DNA from: a bacterium
Lineage (GTDB): Bacteria; Patescibacteriota; Saccharimonadia; Saccharimonadales; UBA4665
Assembly (NCBI GenBank): GCA_021848145.1
Contig: JAJZMX010000002.1
Location: 143,503 to 207,502, forward strand
Direction of reading: 5' to 3'
DNA: 64,000 nt
Shown here: piece by piece, positions 51,037 through 60,759 of the stretch
How positions within the stretch are numbered: the first letter of the stretch is position 1
How the letters are laid out: each line of letters starts with the position of its first letter
Position numbers and translations under genes: made by a program
Notes under the pieces: model-generated
Told to the model about the DNA's origin: nothing
What the model saw: the letters and a program-made list of their open reading frames with translations, nothing else
Databases searched by the model: none

Positions 51037-51390
51037 TTATTTATTCTTAGAAGTTGAAGCTTTTACTACTGCAGAGAAAGCCTTAGGCTCGTTTACTGCC
51101 AGTTCGGCCAATATCTTTCTATCCAAAGTTACGTTTGCTTGCTTTAGTCCAGATATGAGTTTGCTATATGTCGTATTATTAGTCCGTGCAGCAGCATTAA
51201 TCCTTGCATTCCAAAGTTGACGAAACGTTCGCTTACGATTTTTACGGTCTCTAGTAGCGTTTTGAAGAGAGCGCGTTACAGCCTGTTTTCCTCGCTTAAC
51301 ACTAACCCTATTTGAATGCGAATAACCTTTTGTGGCTTTTCTAATTTTTTGGTGTTTTTTATGAGTTGCAACACCTCTTTTTACTCTCAT
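51037..51390 (-). CDS. rplT: 50S ribosomal protein L20
   Basis: 117 residues: RVKRGVATHKKHQKIRKATKGY and RKRTFRQLWNARINAAARTNN are typical L20, needed early in 50S assembly. Last gene of the infC-rpmI-rplT operon, 21 bases after rpmI, with AGGAGATATTC before its ATG. Confidence 0.97.
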   Translation of the reverse strand: MRVKRGVATHKKHQKIRKATKGYSHSNRVSVKRGKQAVTRSLQNATRDRKNRKRTFRQLWNARINAAARTNNTTYSKLISGLKQANVTLDRKILAELAVNEPKAFSAVVKASTSKNK

Positions 51391-51411
51391 GAATATCTCC
51401 TAGTATTTAGA

Positions 51412-51606
51412 TTAAGCGTTTAAAGAGCGCTTAATGTTCTTTGCTATTGTTCCTTTGCGGGTTTGAAGGCCGGTTAATCGTCTTTTTCGACCCCCACTTT
51501 TTTTACCTAAAAAGTGGTTCATATTGGGATGACCGGCTCGAACCTTACCGTTTTTAGAAATTCTTACTCTATCTTTTGTTCCGCTATGAGTTTTTAACTT
51601 AGGCAT
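51412..51606 (-). CDS. rpmI: 50S ribosomal protein L35
   Basis: 64 residues: PKLKTHSGTKDRVRISKNGKV, then HFLGKKSGGRKRRLTG. Overlaps the end of infC by 8 bases, indicating coupling. Conserved order. Confidence 0.96.
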   Translation of the reverse strand: MPKLKTHSGTKDRVRISKNGKVRAGHPNMNHFLGKKSGGRKRRLTGLQTRKGTIAKNIKRSLNA

Positions 51607-52159
51607 TGTTTTCTCCTTGGCTATTTGCCGTTGGGTTAAGTTTTTTCGCTTGGCCGCTTCCTCTTAAGACAAAGCTTAGTTGGCGTCCTGCAAGTTGTGG
51701 CTGTTGTTCTACTACTACTTTATCGCCAAATTGTTCTATGACCCTTTCGGCCAATTTAAAGCCTAGTTCCTTATGAGCTTGTTCTCTCCCGCGATATATA
51801 ATACTTAGCTTGACTTTGTGACCTTCGCTTAAGAATTTTTCGACCTTACCAAGCTTAATAGCTAAATCGTGCTCGCCAATTTTTAGGCCAAAGCGCATTT
51901 GCTTAAGTTCAAAAGACTTGGTGGATTTTCGGTTGCGTTGTTGCTGTTTGGTGCGTTGATAGTTGTACTTACCCCAATTTACAATTCGTGCGACAGGTGG
52001 CTTTGCGTCTGGCGAAACTTCAACAAGATCTAGGTCTTTTGAACGAGCCAAATTTAAAGCTTCTTGCTTACTTAAAATCCCAAGTTGTTTCCCGTCCTCG
52101 TCAATAACTCTAAGTTCGGGGGCCTGAATCGATTCATTCAAGCGAGTGAACTTTGCTAT
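51599..52159 (-). CDS. infC: Translation initiation factor IF-3, probable AUA start
   Basis: The N-domain (IQAPELRVIDEDGKQLGILSKQEAL) and C-domain (KSFELKQMRFGLKIGEHDLAIKLGKVEKFL) are complete. The only strong ribosome site, GGAGG at 52168-52172, stands 8 bases from an ATA at 52157-52159, giving M-AKFTRLNESIQAPELRVID. The later in-frame TTG at 52141 is 26 bases from it. Rare start codons (AUU in E. coli) are an established infC feature allowing IF-3 autoregulation. A short Asn/Gly-rich tail follows the C-domain. Confidence 0.92.
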   Translation of the reverse strand: MAKFTRLNESIQAPELRVIDEDGKQLGILSKQEALNLARSKDLDLVEVSPDAKPPVARIVNWGKYNYQRTKQQQRNRKSTKSFELKQMRFGLKIGEHDLAIKLGKVEKFLSEGHKVKLSIIYRGREQAHKELGFKLAERVIEQFGDKVVVEQQPQLAGRQLSFVLRGSGQAKKLNPTANSQGENNA

Positions 52160-52196
52160 AACTATTTCCTCCGGCTATTAGCTATTAATAGAGTGG

Positions 52197-52225
52197 ATTT
52201 TAACAGATTAGGCACTAGGGGTCAA
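52197..52225 (-). promoter_or_regulatory. infC operon promoter
   Basis: Minus strand TTGACC (52220-52225), 17 bases, TAAAAT (52197-52202), about 30 bases of leader to the AUA. Confidence 0.7.
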
Positions 52226-52241
52226 CGGATACATATAAATG

Positions 52242-52387
52242 AAAAAGCCCCGTTGGCCTTGTAACGGGGCAAGTGATGATTTTGTTTTTAGCAATTTTGC
52301 TAGTGTTTATTTATGGAACAACGGCTTGCGAGAAGCCGTTGTTACAGATTGCTTTTTGTTTTTGAGCACTTTTTTTATTCAAGTGCT
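52242..52387 (-). ncRNA. Unassigned small RNA with four hairpins (about 146 nt)
   Basis: Promoter TTGACG-17-TATATT (52394-52422) on the minus strand. The RNA would open with AGCACTT/AAGTGCT, then AACAACGGCTT/AAGCCGTTGTT, TAGCAA/TTGCTA and a terminator GCCCCGTT/AACGGGGC with T5. The linkers are A-rich and include CAAAAACAAAAA. No coding potential is obvious. Confidence 0.6.
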
Positions 52388-52393
52388 AGACAT

Positions 52394-52422
52394 AATATAT
52401 ATCCTCAGCCTAAGGGCGTCAA
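52394..52422 (-). promoter_or_regulatory. Promoter of the 52.3-kb small RNA
   Basis: TTGACG, 17 bases, TATATT on the minus strand; transcription expected at the first base of the opening hairpin. Confidence 0.6.
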
Positions 52423-52498
52423 TATCCTTTTGCTTAAATAAATAAAGCCTGTGCATAACTCAAAAACTTAAACTCGGAAATTAGGCGATAATTACGTA

Positions 52499-52527
52499 TT
52501 GACATTATTTATATTCCATGGTACATT
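52499..52527 (+). promoter_or_regulatory. Promoter of the 52.6-kb small RNA
   Basis: TTGACA (52499-52504), 17 bases, TACATT (52522-52527), divergent from the preceding promoter. Confidence 0.6.
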
Positions 52528-52533
52528 GTTTAT

Positions 52534-52738
52534 TGTAAGTACAAAAACAAAAACAACTTACAAATAAATTTCCAAAAAAGAGGAAAGTTTTAATGTCGCT
52601 CATTATCGCCCTAAAAGCGATTTGAGCGGTCAGTCTAAGCCATGGGTGATAAGCGCTAAATATTTACTTATAAAGATGCGGTTTTATCATCCAGGCTCCA
52701 TAGTATAGCCGGCTGCTCAAAAAATAGAGCAGCTTTTT
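52534..52738 (+). ncRNA. Unassigned small RNA or attenuated leader (about 205 nt)
   Basis: The 5' end forms TTGTAAGT/ACTTACAA around an A/C loop that contains CAAAAACAAAAAC. TTTCC/GGAAA follows, then the strong CGCTCA-ATCGC / GCGAT-TGAGCG hairpin (52597-52628). A terminator GCTGCTC/GAGCAGC with T5 (52712-52738) ends 4 bases before the ATG of the next gene, so it may be a leader with attenuation rather than a free RNA. Confidence 0.55.
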
Positions 52739-52742
52739 ATAG

Positions 52743-53117
52743 ATGAAACGATATATATCCTATATTTCCAATCACAAGAAAATAGCGACGGTTTTAATTG
52801 CTGTTACTGATATTTTATTTTTTGCATCCAGTGACCCGAATAAGTCGCCCGTTTGGCTAATGGCAATTGGCTTTAGTTTATTAGCTTTGAGCGTGTATAT
52901 AGTTTGTAGAATAGCTGCTAATTTATTAGTTATACTTGGGGTAATTAAATCTTTTCGTAATTGGGTAGTTTTAACGACAAGTGTTCTTATTTTTTTGGTA
53001 CTTACCCTCCAAGCTTTAGGCCAACTTTCCACAAGGGATATATTGGCGCTTATTCCGTTGGTTCTTTTAGGTCATTTCTACTTTAATAGGGTTAGTTTAA
53101 AAGATACAACCTTCTAA
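52743..53117 (+). CDS. Four-helix membrane protein, unknown
   Basis: 124 residues, four hydrophobic segments (about 14-32, 37-60, 62-85, 97-115) with short loops. No family recognised. Its ATG follows a terminator by four bases and lacks a ribosome site, so expression would need terminator read-through, or the terminator belongs to a separate small RNA. Confidence 0.5.
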   Translation: MKRYISYISNHKKIATVLIAVTDILFFASSDPNKSPVWLMAIGFSLLALSVYIVCRIAANLLVILGVIKSFRNWVVLTTSVLIFLVLTLQALGQLSTRDILALIPLVLLGHFYFNRVSLKDTTF

Positions 53118-53134
53118 CAGTTTAAATAAGATTG

Positions 53135-53140
53135 TATAAT
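53135..53140 (+). promoter_or_regulatory. -10 box before the TraD-like operon
   Basis: TATAAT ends 8 bases before the ATG at 53149, implying a leaderless mRNA. Confidence 0.5.
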
Positions 53141-53148
53141 AGAAGTGT

Positions 53149-53514
53149 ATGGAACCTCAGCAAAGCATGCCTTCTATGAGTCTACCCCCTATAAATGATT
53201 CAATGGGGGATGATAAGAATATGTCATCTTCGGATGGCGATAGCTCAACAACATCTAAAACCGGGCAAGATAAAGCTGTTGCAATACCAACAGAGCAGCC
53301 TTTAAAAAATCAAGATAATTCTAGCGTTAGCGCAAGTATTTCGTCGCCGCATATTGCCGATGATGTAGATTTGATAGAAAAAGAATGGGTCTCTAAGATC
53401 CAAGATATTATTCATTCGACTCGTGATGACCCATACGAGCGCGCAAGACAATTATCCTTACTTAAAAACGAGTACTTACAAAAAAGGTATCAGAAGTCCA
53501 TTAAGGCTTCGTAA
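53149..53514 (+). CDS. Hypothetical protein before the conjugative-type ATPase
   Basis: 121 residues. Residues 1-75 are Ser/Asp/Pro-rich and disordered; 80-121 form a helical segment, DLIEKEWVSKIQDIIHSTRDDPYERARQLSLLKNEYLQKRY, of a type seen beside TraD-like ATPases in CPR genomes. It ends 5 bases before the ATPase gene, so it is likely a partner. Function unknown. Confidence 0.6.
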   Translation: MEPQQSMPSMSLPPINDSMGDDKNMSSSDGDSSTTSKTGQDKAVAIPTEQPLKNQDNSSVSASISSPHIADDVDLIEKEWVSKIQDIIHSTRDDPYERARQLSLLKNEYLQKRYQKSIKAS

Positions 53515-53519
53515 TTATT

Positions 53520-56500
53520 ATGACAACAATAATATGGGTAACTGGTCTGATTATTATTGTAGCTCTAGTAGCTACAATATTCTTACTACAAACCCGTAAG
53601 GTGTTCAGGGAGCAAAAAAGCTACGAACGGGGCTTAAAGATGGTTCCACTTTTCATTCATTTACCCCCAATGAGTGAAGACATAGAGGGCAATGGTCGAG
53701 ATACTAGGGATGTTGCCGAAGAAACAATATCCAAAGCACAGACAATTTACAACATAATATCCAGTACTGTTAAATCAGGATTAAAAACGAAACTTTACGG
53801 CCAAAGACACTTTGCTTTCGAAATTATTGGTAGCCAAGGTTTTGTATACTTTTATACTGCAGTTCCCGTAGTCATGGTGGAGGTCGTAAAGCAGGCTATT
53901 GTTAGTGCATACCCTTCAGCACGTCTTGACGAGGTAAGTGAACACAATATATTCAATCGTGTGGGCAAAATGCCTGGAACTATAGGGGGCGAATTCCAAT
54001 TAAAGCAATCTTTTGCCTATCCAATAGCAACTTTCCAGGATACTAAACGAGATGGCGTGCAGGCATTACTCAATGCTCTTTCCACCCTAAGCAAGGAAGA
54101 TGGCGCGGCTATACAAATTCTTATGCGCCCGGCATTTAAGAATTGGCGAGAGCACTCCCGGACTGTTGCTGATAATAAGAGAACAGGGGAGTCTAAGAGT
54201 AAGGGAGCAGTTGTAGGCTCTTGGGTTAAGAGCTTTGCTATGGCGTTCGCTAAACCTGTTGAAGAACCTAAGGAGCAAAAGAAAAAAGAACTTTCACACC
54301 TGGAGCAGTCTACTCTTGATTCGATCGACGAGAAGACGCGTCAAGCTGGCTATGAAGTGTTAATAAGAATAGTGGTGTCTTCTAATGTGTCTCAGAGGGC
54401 TCAAGCCATACTGAGTAACATAGTAGCTAGCTTCTCTATATATGATGCTCCAGGTAAGAATGGCTTTAAATACGTGCCTGCTAAGGATATGAATAAGTTA
54501 GCTACAGACTATATTCTTCGAATATTTCCCCAAGACAAGCGACATATGATTTTAAATTCTACAGAACTTGCTACTATTTTCCACTTTCCCGATCAACGAA
54601 ATATACCAACATCGCAATTATCTAGACAAGCATCAAAACAGGTTGATGGGCCAAGGGATGTCCCGGAAGACGGTTTGTTATTGGGATATAACTTGTTTAG
54701 AGGGGCCAAGAAGCCCATAAGGCTAAGCCTACAGGATCGTCAACGTCATATGTATGTAGTTGGTCAAACTGGTACAGGTAAATCGACCTTTCTTGAGGAT
54801 TTAGCATTTCAGGATATGAAAAGAGGAAATGGCTTTGCATTTGTTGATCCACATGGAGACACAGCTGAAAAACTGCTAGCCATGGTGCCTAGGGAACGAG
54901 TAGAAGATGTTGTTTATTTCTGCCCAGGGGATATGGATTATCCCATGGGGCTTAATCTATTTGAATTCCAAACTCCAGATCAGAAAGACTTTCTTATACA
55001 GGAAGCTCTTAATATGCTGTATAAGCTATATGACCCGAATCATCAAGGCATGATGGGTGCGCGCTTCGAAAACCTATTTAGGAATGCTGCCTTAACGATA
55101 ATGGCAGACCCTGAAGGGGGATCTTTCGTGGATATTCCTAAACTATTTACTGATCCAGTTTATTTGAGGCAGAAACTTAATCATGTAAATGACCCTACTG
55201 TTAGAGAGTTTTGGCAAAAGGAAGTTCCGCAATCGCAAAGGTCAAATGACTTCGGCGAAGTTGTTAGCTGGTTCAATAGTAAATTTGGCGCCTTCTTGAG
55301 TAATGAAATGATGAGAAATATTATTGGCCAAACAAAAAGTGCCTTTGATCTAAGACAAGTAATGGATGAAAAGAAAATTCTTCTAGTTAATTTGAGCAAA
55401 GGTAGAACAGGTGAGCTAAATTCCAAACTTTTAGGCATGGTATTTGTTATGAAATTCCAGGCAGCAGCTATGAGCAGAGCTAATGTACCAGAGAATGAGC
55501 GTATAGACTTCTGTCTATACGTAGACGAGTTTCAAAACTTCTCAACGGATAGTTTTGCTTCGATAATGTCCGAGGCCAGAAAGTACCACCTTAACTTAAT
55601 AGTAGCTAATCAGTTCACTACTCAACTTACAGATGAAGTAAGAGAGGCAGTCTTTGGCAACATGGGAACTATCGTGTCATTTAGGGTTGGTCAAAACGAT
55701 GCTGAGAGCCTAGCTAGATATTTTCAGCCCTTGTTTGACGCCGAAGACTTATTAAGGGTGCCAAACTTCAATACCATAGTAAGGACGCTTATAAATGGTG
55801 TGCCTACCCAGTCATTTAGTATGGCCACACTTCCACCTTTGGGTTCACCAAACGCAAAACTAGCGGATGCATTAAAACAGTTATCTGCTGCTAAATATGG
55901 TAGGCCTAGGAGTGTGGTTGAAAAGGAGATCTTTGCGCGAATGGAGACTAAGAGTGTTTCCCAGGGGCTTTCAGGTAGCCCGGCTAGATCGTCAATAAAT
56001 GGGTCTGCTTCACCATGGCAAACTCAACCCATAACCCCAGGCGCTTCGTCGTATGGCTCTCCTGCATCCCCACAAAAGCCTATTGCACCACCTGGAAGTG
56101 GATCTTTCCTTGACGAATGGCTAAGCAAGAGAAAACCATCTTCTGGCGCTCAATCTATTCAATTACCAGCGAATCCTCCGTTGACTTCAACTAGTACCAC
56201 TATCCCCCCCCAAGTAACGGCTACACAATTACCACAGAACCCCTTAAACACGTCAGCCTATATGGCCGCTTCCAATACAACGCCTCCATTTAGCCCTTTT
56301 GCCCAAACGACCGCTTCAGAGCCCGTAGATAGTATGCAGAACACCAACGCAGCTAGAGTTCCTAACAAGCCAGCTACCGAACAAAACGCTAATGTAGCTA
56401 CGACCAATGAGAATATATCTAGTGAGTTGCTAGATATGCGAGAGGCAGAAAGAATAGCCAGAGAGCTTGAAACGGGTCTTAATGCAAATAACAGTAGCGG

Positions 56501-56633
56501 ACCAAGTTTGAACACGCCACAAACAAGCTCGCAAGCTGTTTCGCACAATCCCCAGAGTGATGATGAGGTTCGTGAATTGACTCATGAAGATACAATATAT
56601 ATCGATAGAGAAGGTAACTTACACCCTCTTTAG
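53520..56633 (+). CDS. TraD/VirD4-like type IV secretion (conjugative coupling) ATPase
   Basis: 1037 residues. One N-terminal helix (4-24), a domain of about 350 residues, then a motor with Walker A GQTGTGKSTFLEDL near 415, FAFVDPHGDTAEKLL, Walker B FCLYVDEFQNF near 667, and ANQFTTQLTDEVREAVFGNMGT, the TraG/VirD4 signature. Residues 800-1037 are Pro/Ser/Thr/Asn-rich and disordered. No other T4SS genes (VirB4, VirB6, relaxase) are present, so it probably works as a stand-alone membrane pump or with type IV pili rather than in conjugation. Confidence 0.82.
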   Translation: MTTIIWVTGLIIIVALVATIFLLQTRKVFREQKSYERGLKMVPLFIHLPPMSEDIEGNGRDTRDVAEETISKAQTIYNIISSTVKSGLKTKLYGQRHFAFEIIGSQGFVYFYTAVPVVMVEVVKQAIVSAYPSARLDEVSEHNIFNRVGKMPGTIGGEFQLKQSFAYPIATFQDTKRDGVQALLNALSTLSKEDGAAIQILMRPAFKNWREHSRTVADNKRTGESKSKGAVVGSWVKSFAMAFAKPVEEPKEQKKKELSHLEQSTLDSIDEKTRQAGYEVLIRIVVSSNVSQRAQAILSNIVASFSIYDAPGKNGFKYVPAKDMNKLATDYILRIFPQDKRHMILNSTELATIFHFPDQRNIPTSQLSRQASKQVDGPRDVPEDGLLLGYNLFRGAKKPIRLSLQDRQRHMYVVGQTGTGKSTFLEDLAFQDMKRGNGFAFVDPHGDTAEKLLAMVPRERVEDVVYFCPGDMDYPMGLNLFEFQTPDQKDFLIQEALNMLYKLYDPNHQGMMGARFENLFRNAALTIMADPEGGSFVDIPKLFTDPVYLRQKLNHVNDPTVREFWQKEVPQSQRSNDFGEVVSWFNSKFGAFLSNEMMRNIIGQTKSAFDLRQVMDEKKILLVNLSKGRTGELNSKLLGMVFVMKFQAAAMSRANVPENERIDFCLYVDEFQNFSTDSFASIMSEARKYHLNLIVANQFTTQLTDEVREAVFGNMGTIVSFRVGQNDAESLARYFQPLFDAEDLLRVPNFNTIVRTLINGVPTQSFSMATLPPLGSPNAKLADALKQLSAAKYGRPRSVVEKEIFARMETKSVSQGLSGSPARSSINGSASPWQTQPITPGASSYGSPASPQKPIAPPGSGSFLDEWLSKRKPSSGAQSIQLPANPPLTSTSTTIPPQVTATQLPQNPLNTSAYMAASNTTPPFSPFAQTTASEPVDSMQNTNAARVPNKPATEQNANVATTNENISSELLDMREAERIARELETGLNANNSSGPSLNTPQTSSQAVSHNPQSDDEVRELTHEDTIYIDREGNLHPL

Positions 56634-56661
56634 TGGGGGAGATTACACCGTTGCTTTTATT

Positions 56662-57225
56662 TCATTTCTGACGTCTGAAAGATCTGATTAAAAATTCTGT
56701 AGCTAAGGTTATCAAGTAACCTGACAAGAATAGGAATATAAAAATAAGGTAGTTATATTTCATGCCTACATACTTAGTGAAAAGTAGATAGATAAGGCTT
56801 CCACAAAATGCCAAAATCCCTCCTCCTAAAAGTCCAGAAGGTCTGGCAATTGTTTTTGCGCCGATGTCACTTAACTTACTTATAGTTTGCTGGTGTATAA
56901 CTTTGCTTAGAACTTTTTGGGTTAGGGAAAGATTAGAGCGAATTTCTTCAAGTTCCTTCTTCAGGGTTTTGGCTTTTACCTTACGGTCAATATATTGCGG
57001 CTGATTTCCCTCGGGGCTGTCATCATAGGGTAATTCTAAGGGTATATCCGGTTGCTCGAGAAGTCTTTCCCTGACTTCTTTTACGTTTATCTTTTTTTCT
57101 TGATTATCTTTTTCGGCTTCAGAACTCTTTGTGGTTTCGTTAGTGTCTGCTGTTAATTCGGGTGTACCAAGAACTTCCTCTTGATGAGCATAATTTTCTT
57201 TTCCATAATGCCTTTTTTCGCTCAT
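56662..57225 (-). CDS. Membrane protein with two C-terminal helices, unknown
   Basis: 187 residues from MSEKRHYGKENYAHQ. An acidic, lysine-rich cytoplasmic part with a coiled coil (KAKTLKKELEEIRSNLSL), then two helices (about 130-150 and 155-178) and a basic end RSFRRQK. Starts one base after the surface protein's stop on the same strand, so co-expressed. No family recognised. Confidence 0.6.
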   Translation of the reverse strand: MSEKRHYGKENYAHQEEVLGTPELTADTNETTKSSEAEKDNQEKKINVKEVRERLLEQPDIPLELPYDDSPEGNQPQYIDRKVKAKTLKKELEEIRSNLSLTQKVLSKVIHQQTISKLSDIGAKTIARPSGLLGGGILAFCGSLIYLLFTKYVGMKYNYLIFIFLFLSGYLITLATEFLIRSFRRQK

Positions 57226-57226
57226 A

Positions 57227-58624
57227 TTAAGCACCCCCACCGCTATATTCCTGTATTGCAATTCTACTCTCTTTTGTAAGTAGTCTAGTCCTTGCAAAGA
57301 AGTACCCGGCCAATACAACTATGATCGCCGCAACTATCAGGCTATCCCCGGGGCCGGTATTGGGTAGCCCAGAAGTAACTAGCGCGGTAGATGCTATTGG
57401 GCTATAGGGCAACTTAATATTAATAGTGTTACCGTAAATATTAGTCATAATGTGATCAAAATATTCAGGATCTGAAGTGGATGGAAGAGTCTGAGGTATA
57501 GGGTTTTTTATGGTGACCGTAATTTTGTGGGTTTCTGAAGCTGTTGGCATGATATTTACGGCTGGCCAGGAGACCACATCCTTATTGTTAATGCTCCCTC
57601 CATCTAAATTAACAATGTTGGCATAGTCCAACACATAAGACAGATCGTCTTGCATGACAAAGTCCTTAACTTCTGCTTTGCCGCTATTGTACGCAGTTAG
57701 GCTATAAGTTATCTCATCACCGGCGCTTGCCATCTTGCCATTAATATCTGCGATTCCTTTTGTATTATCACTTGCTGTTTTGCTGTACTGGATACATGCC
57801 ACAGTGTCAGTGCTGCTTAGGCTGGCGCTACATGGTTTGCATTGGGTTGAATTAGCACTAATTGATGAATCATAGGCGCAAGGGGTCGGCTTAGGCAAAT
57901 TAACTATAGTTATGGGTATGGGCGTTGGTTTTGAGGTTGGCGCTGGTTTTGGTGCCGGAGCCGGTGCTTTAGGTGCGGGCGGTTTTGGCGGAGAATACGG
58001 AGTGGGTAGACCTATGGAAACCAGGTTTCCGCATGTATACAAAATGTAAAACGTTTTTCCAGTGAGAGAACTTGTAACCTGTACTGCTTGGTAGGTTGAG
58101 TATTTGCCTGTATCCCAAGACCATAAGTAGCGCCAATAAAGAGGACTAGTTAACGAAGGGATACTTACTGGTTGTTCATCGGTAGGTTTGTGGGTAATTA
58201 TGTTAGTAGGACCCTGAGGATCCCAACCCATGGAAAAAAGTCGGTCGTTGTGACTTGTTGAGATCAGGGATACTGTTTGTCCGGAAGCTAAATCATTACA
58301 GCTTAGGCCATAATAAGAAATTATAGTTTCATAACTGTTTAGGTTGGCATTACAGTCTGCGGTTAATTCACTGATTGAAGTAAAACCACCATTAATCATA
58401 TCGTTAGTGGAAGCTGCGACACTCGGTTTTGGCGGGCTTAAAAAGGCAAAGAATTGTACGAAGAAAGTTAAAAAGATAAATAGGAAACCAAGTCTTCGTA
58501 ATGAATCTTCTTGCCTAATACGCTTAGCATAAAACCCAAGATCATTTAATATTGCCGGGTTATATGGTAGGTTAGCTATAATTTTTTCAAACATTTTTGT
58601 CTCTATCCGAATATATTTAAGCAT
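57227..58624 (-). CDS. LPNTG-tailed surface protein
   Basis: 465 residues. An N-terminal signal helix (LGFLFIFLTFFVQFFAFL, about 45-62), an external region with six cysteines, a Pro/Ala/Lys wall-spanning stretch (about 215-250), a DUF11/isopeptide-like domain (KGIADINGKMASAGDEITYSL, VKDFVMQDDLSYVLDY), then LPNTGPGDSLIV, a helix and a basic tail (FARTRLLTK). This is a sortase-type sorting signal, though no sortase is in the window. ATG at 58594 is an alternative start. Confidence 0.78.
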   Translation of the reverse strand: MLKYIRIETKMFEKIIANLPYNPAILNDLGFYAKRIRQEDSLRRLGFLFIFLTFFVQFFAFLSPPKPSVAASTNDMINGGFTSISELTADCNANLNSYETIISYYGLSCNDLASGQTVSLISTSHNDRLFSMGWDPQGPTNIITHKPTDEQPVSIPSLTSPLYWRYLWSWDTGKYSTYQAVQVTSSLTGKTFYILYTCGNLVSIGLPTPYSPPKPPAPKAPAPAPKPAPTSKPTPIPITIVNLPKPTPCAYDSSISANSTQCKPCSASLSSTDTVACIQYSKTASDNTKGIADINGKMASAGDEITYSLTAYNSGKAEVKDFVMQDDLSYVLDYANIVNLDGGSINNKDVVSWPAVNIMPTASETHKITVTIKNPIPQTLPSTSDPEYFDHIMTNIYGNTINIKLPYSPIASTALVTSGLPNTGPGDSLIVAAIIVVLAGYFFARTRLLTKESRIAIQEYSGGGA

Positions 58625-58698
58625 AAGCTAAGCTCAAACAATAGATGTTTATGGAGTATGCTTTATATCTTTTATATATTCATATAGACTTAAAAACG

Positions 58699-58727
58699 TT
58701 GTGCATATCTGTTAAATGAGATATAAT
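58699..58727 (+). promoter_or_regulatory. gyrB promoter
   Basis: TTGTGC (58699-58704), 17 bases, TATAAT (58722-58727), about 45 bases of leader with GAAGAGGG before the GTG. Confidence 0.65.
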
Positions 58728-58759
58728 GAAAGCAAGTGGGAATATTATCCATTTCTTGA

Positions 58760-60757
<1,998 letters not shown>

Positions 60758-60759
60758 TT

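Noticed and set aside
53520..56633. Conjugative element or integrated plasmid
   Set aside because: Only the coupling-type ATPase is present; relaxase, VirB4, VirB6 and transfer genes are absent and flanking genes are chromosomal.
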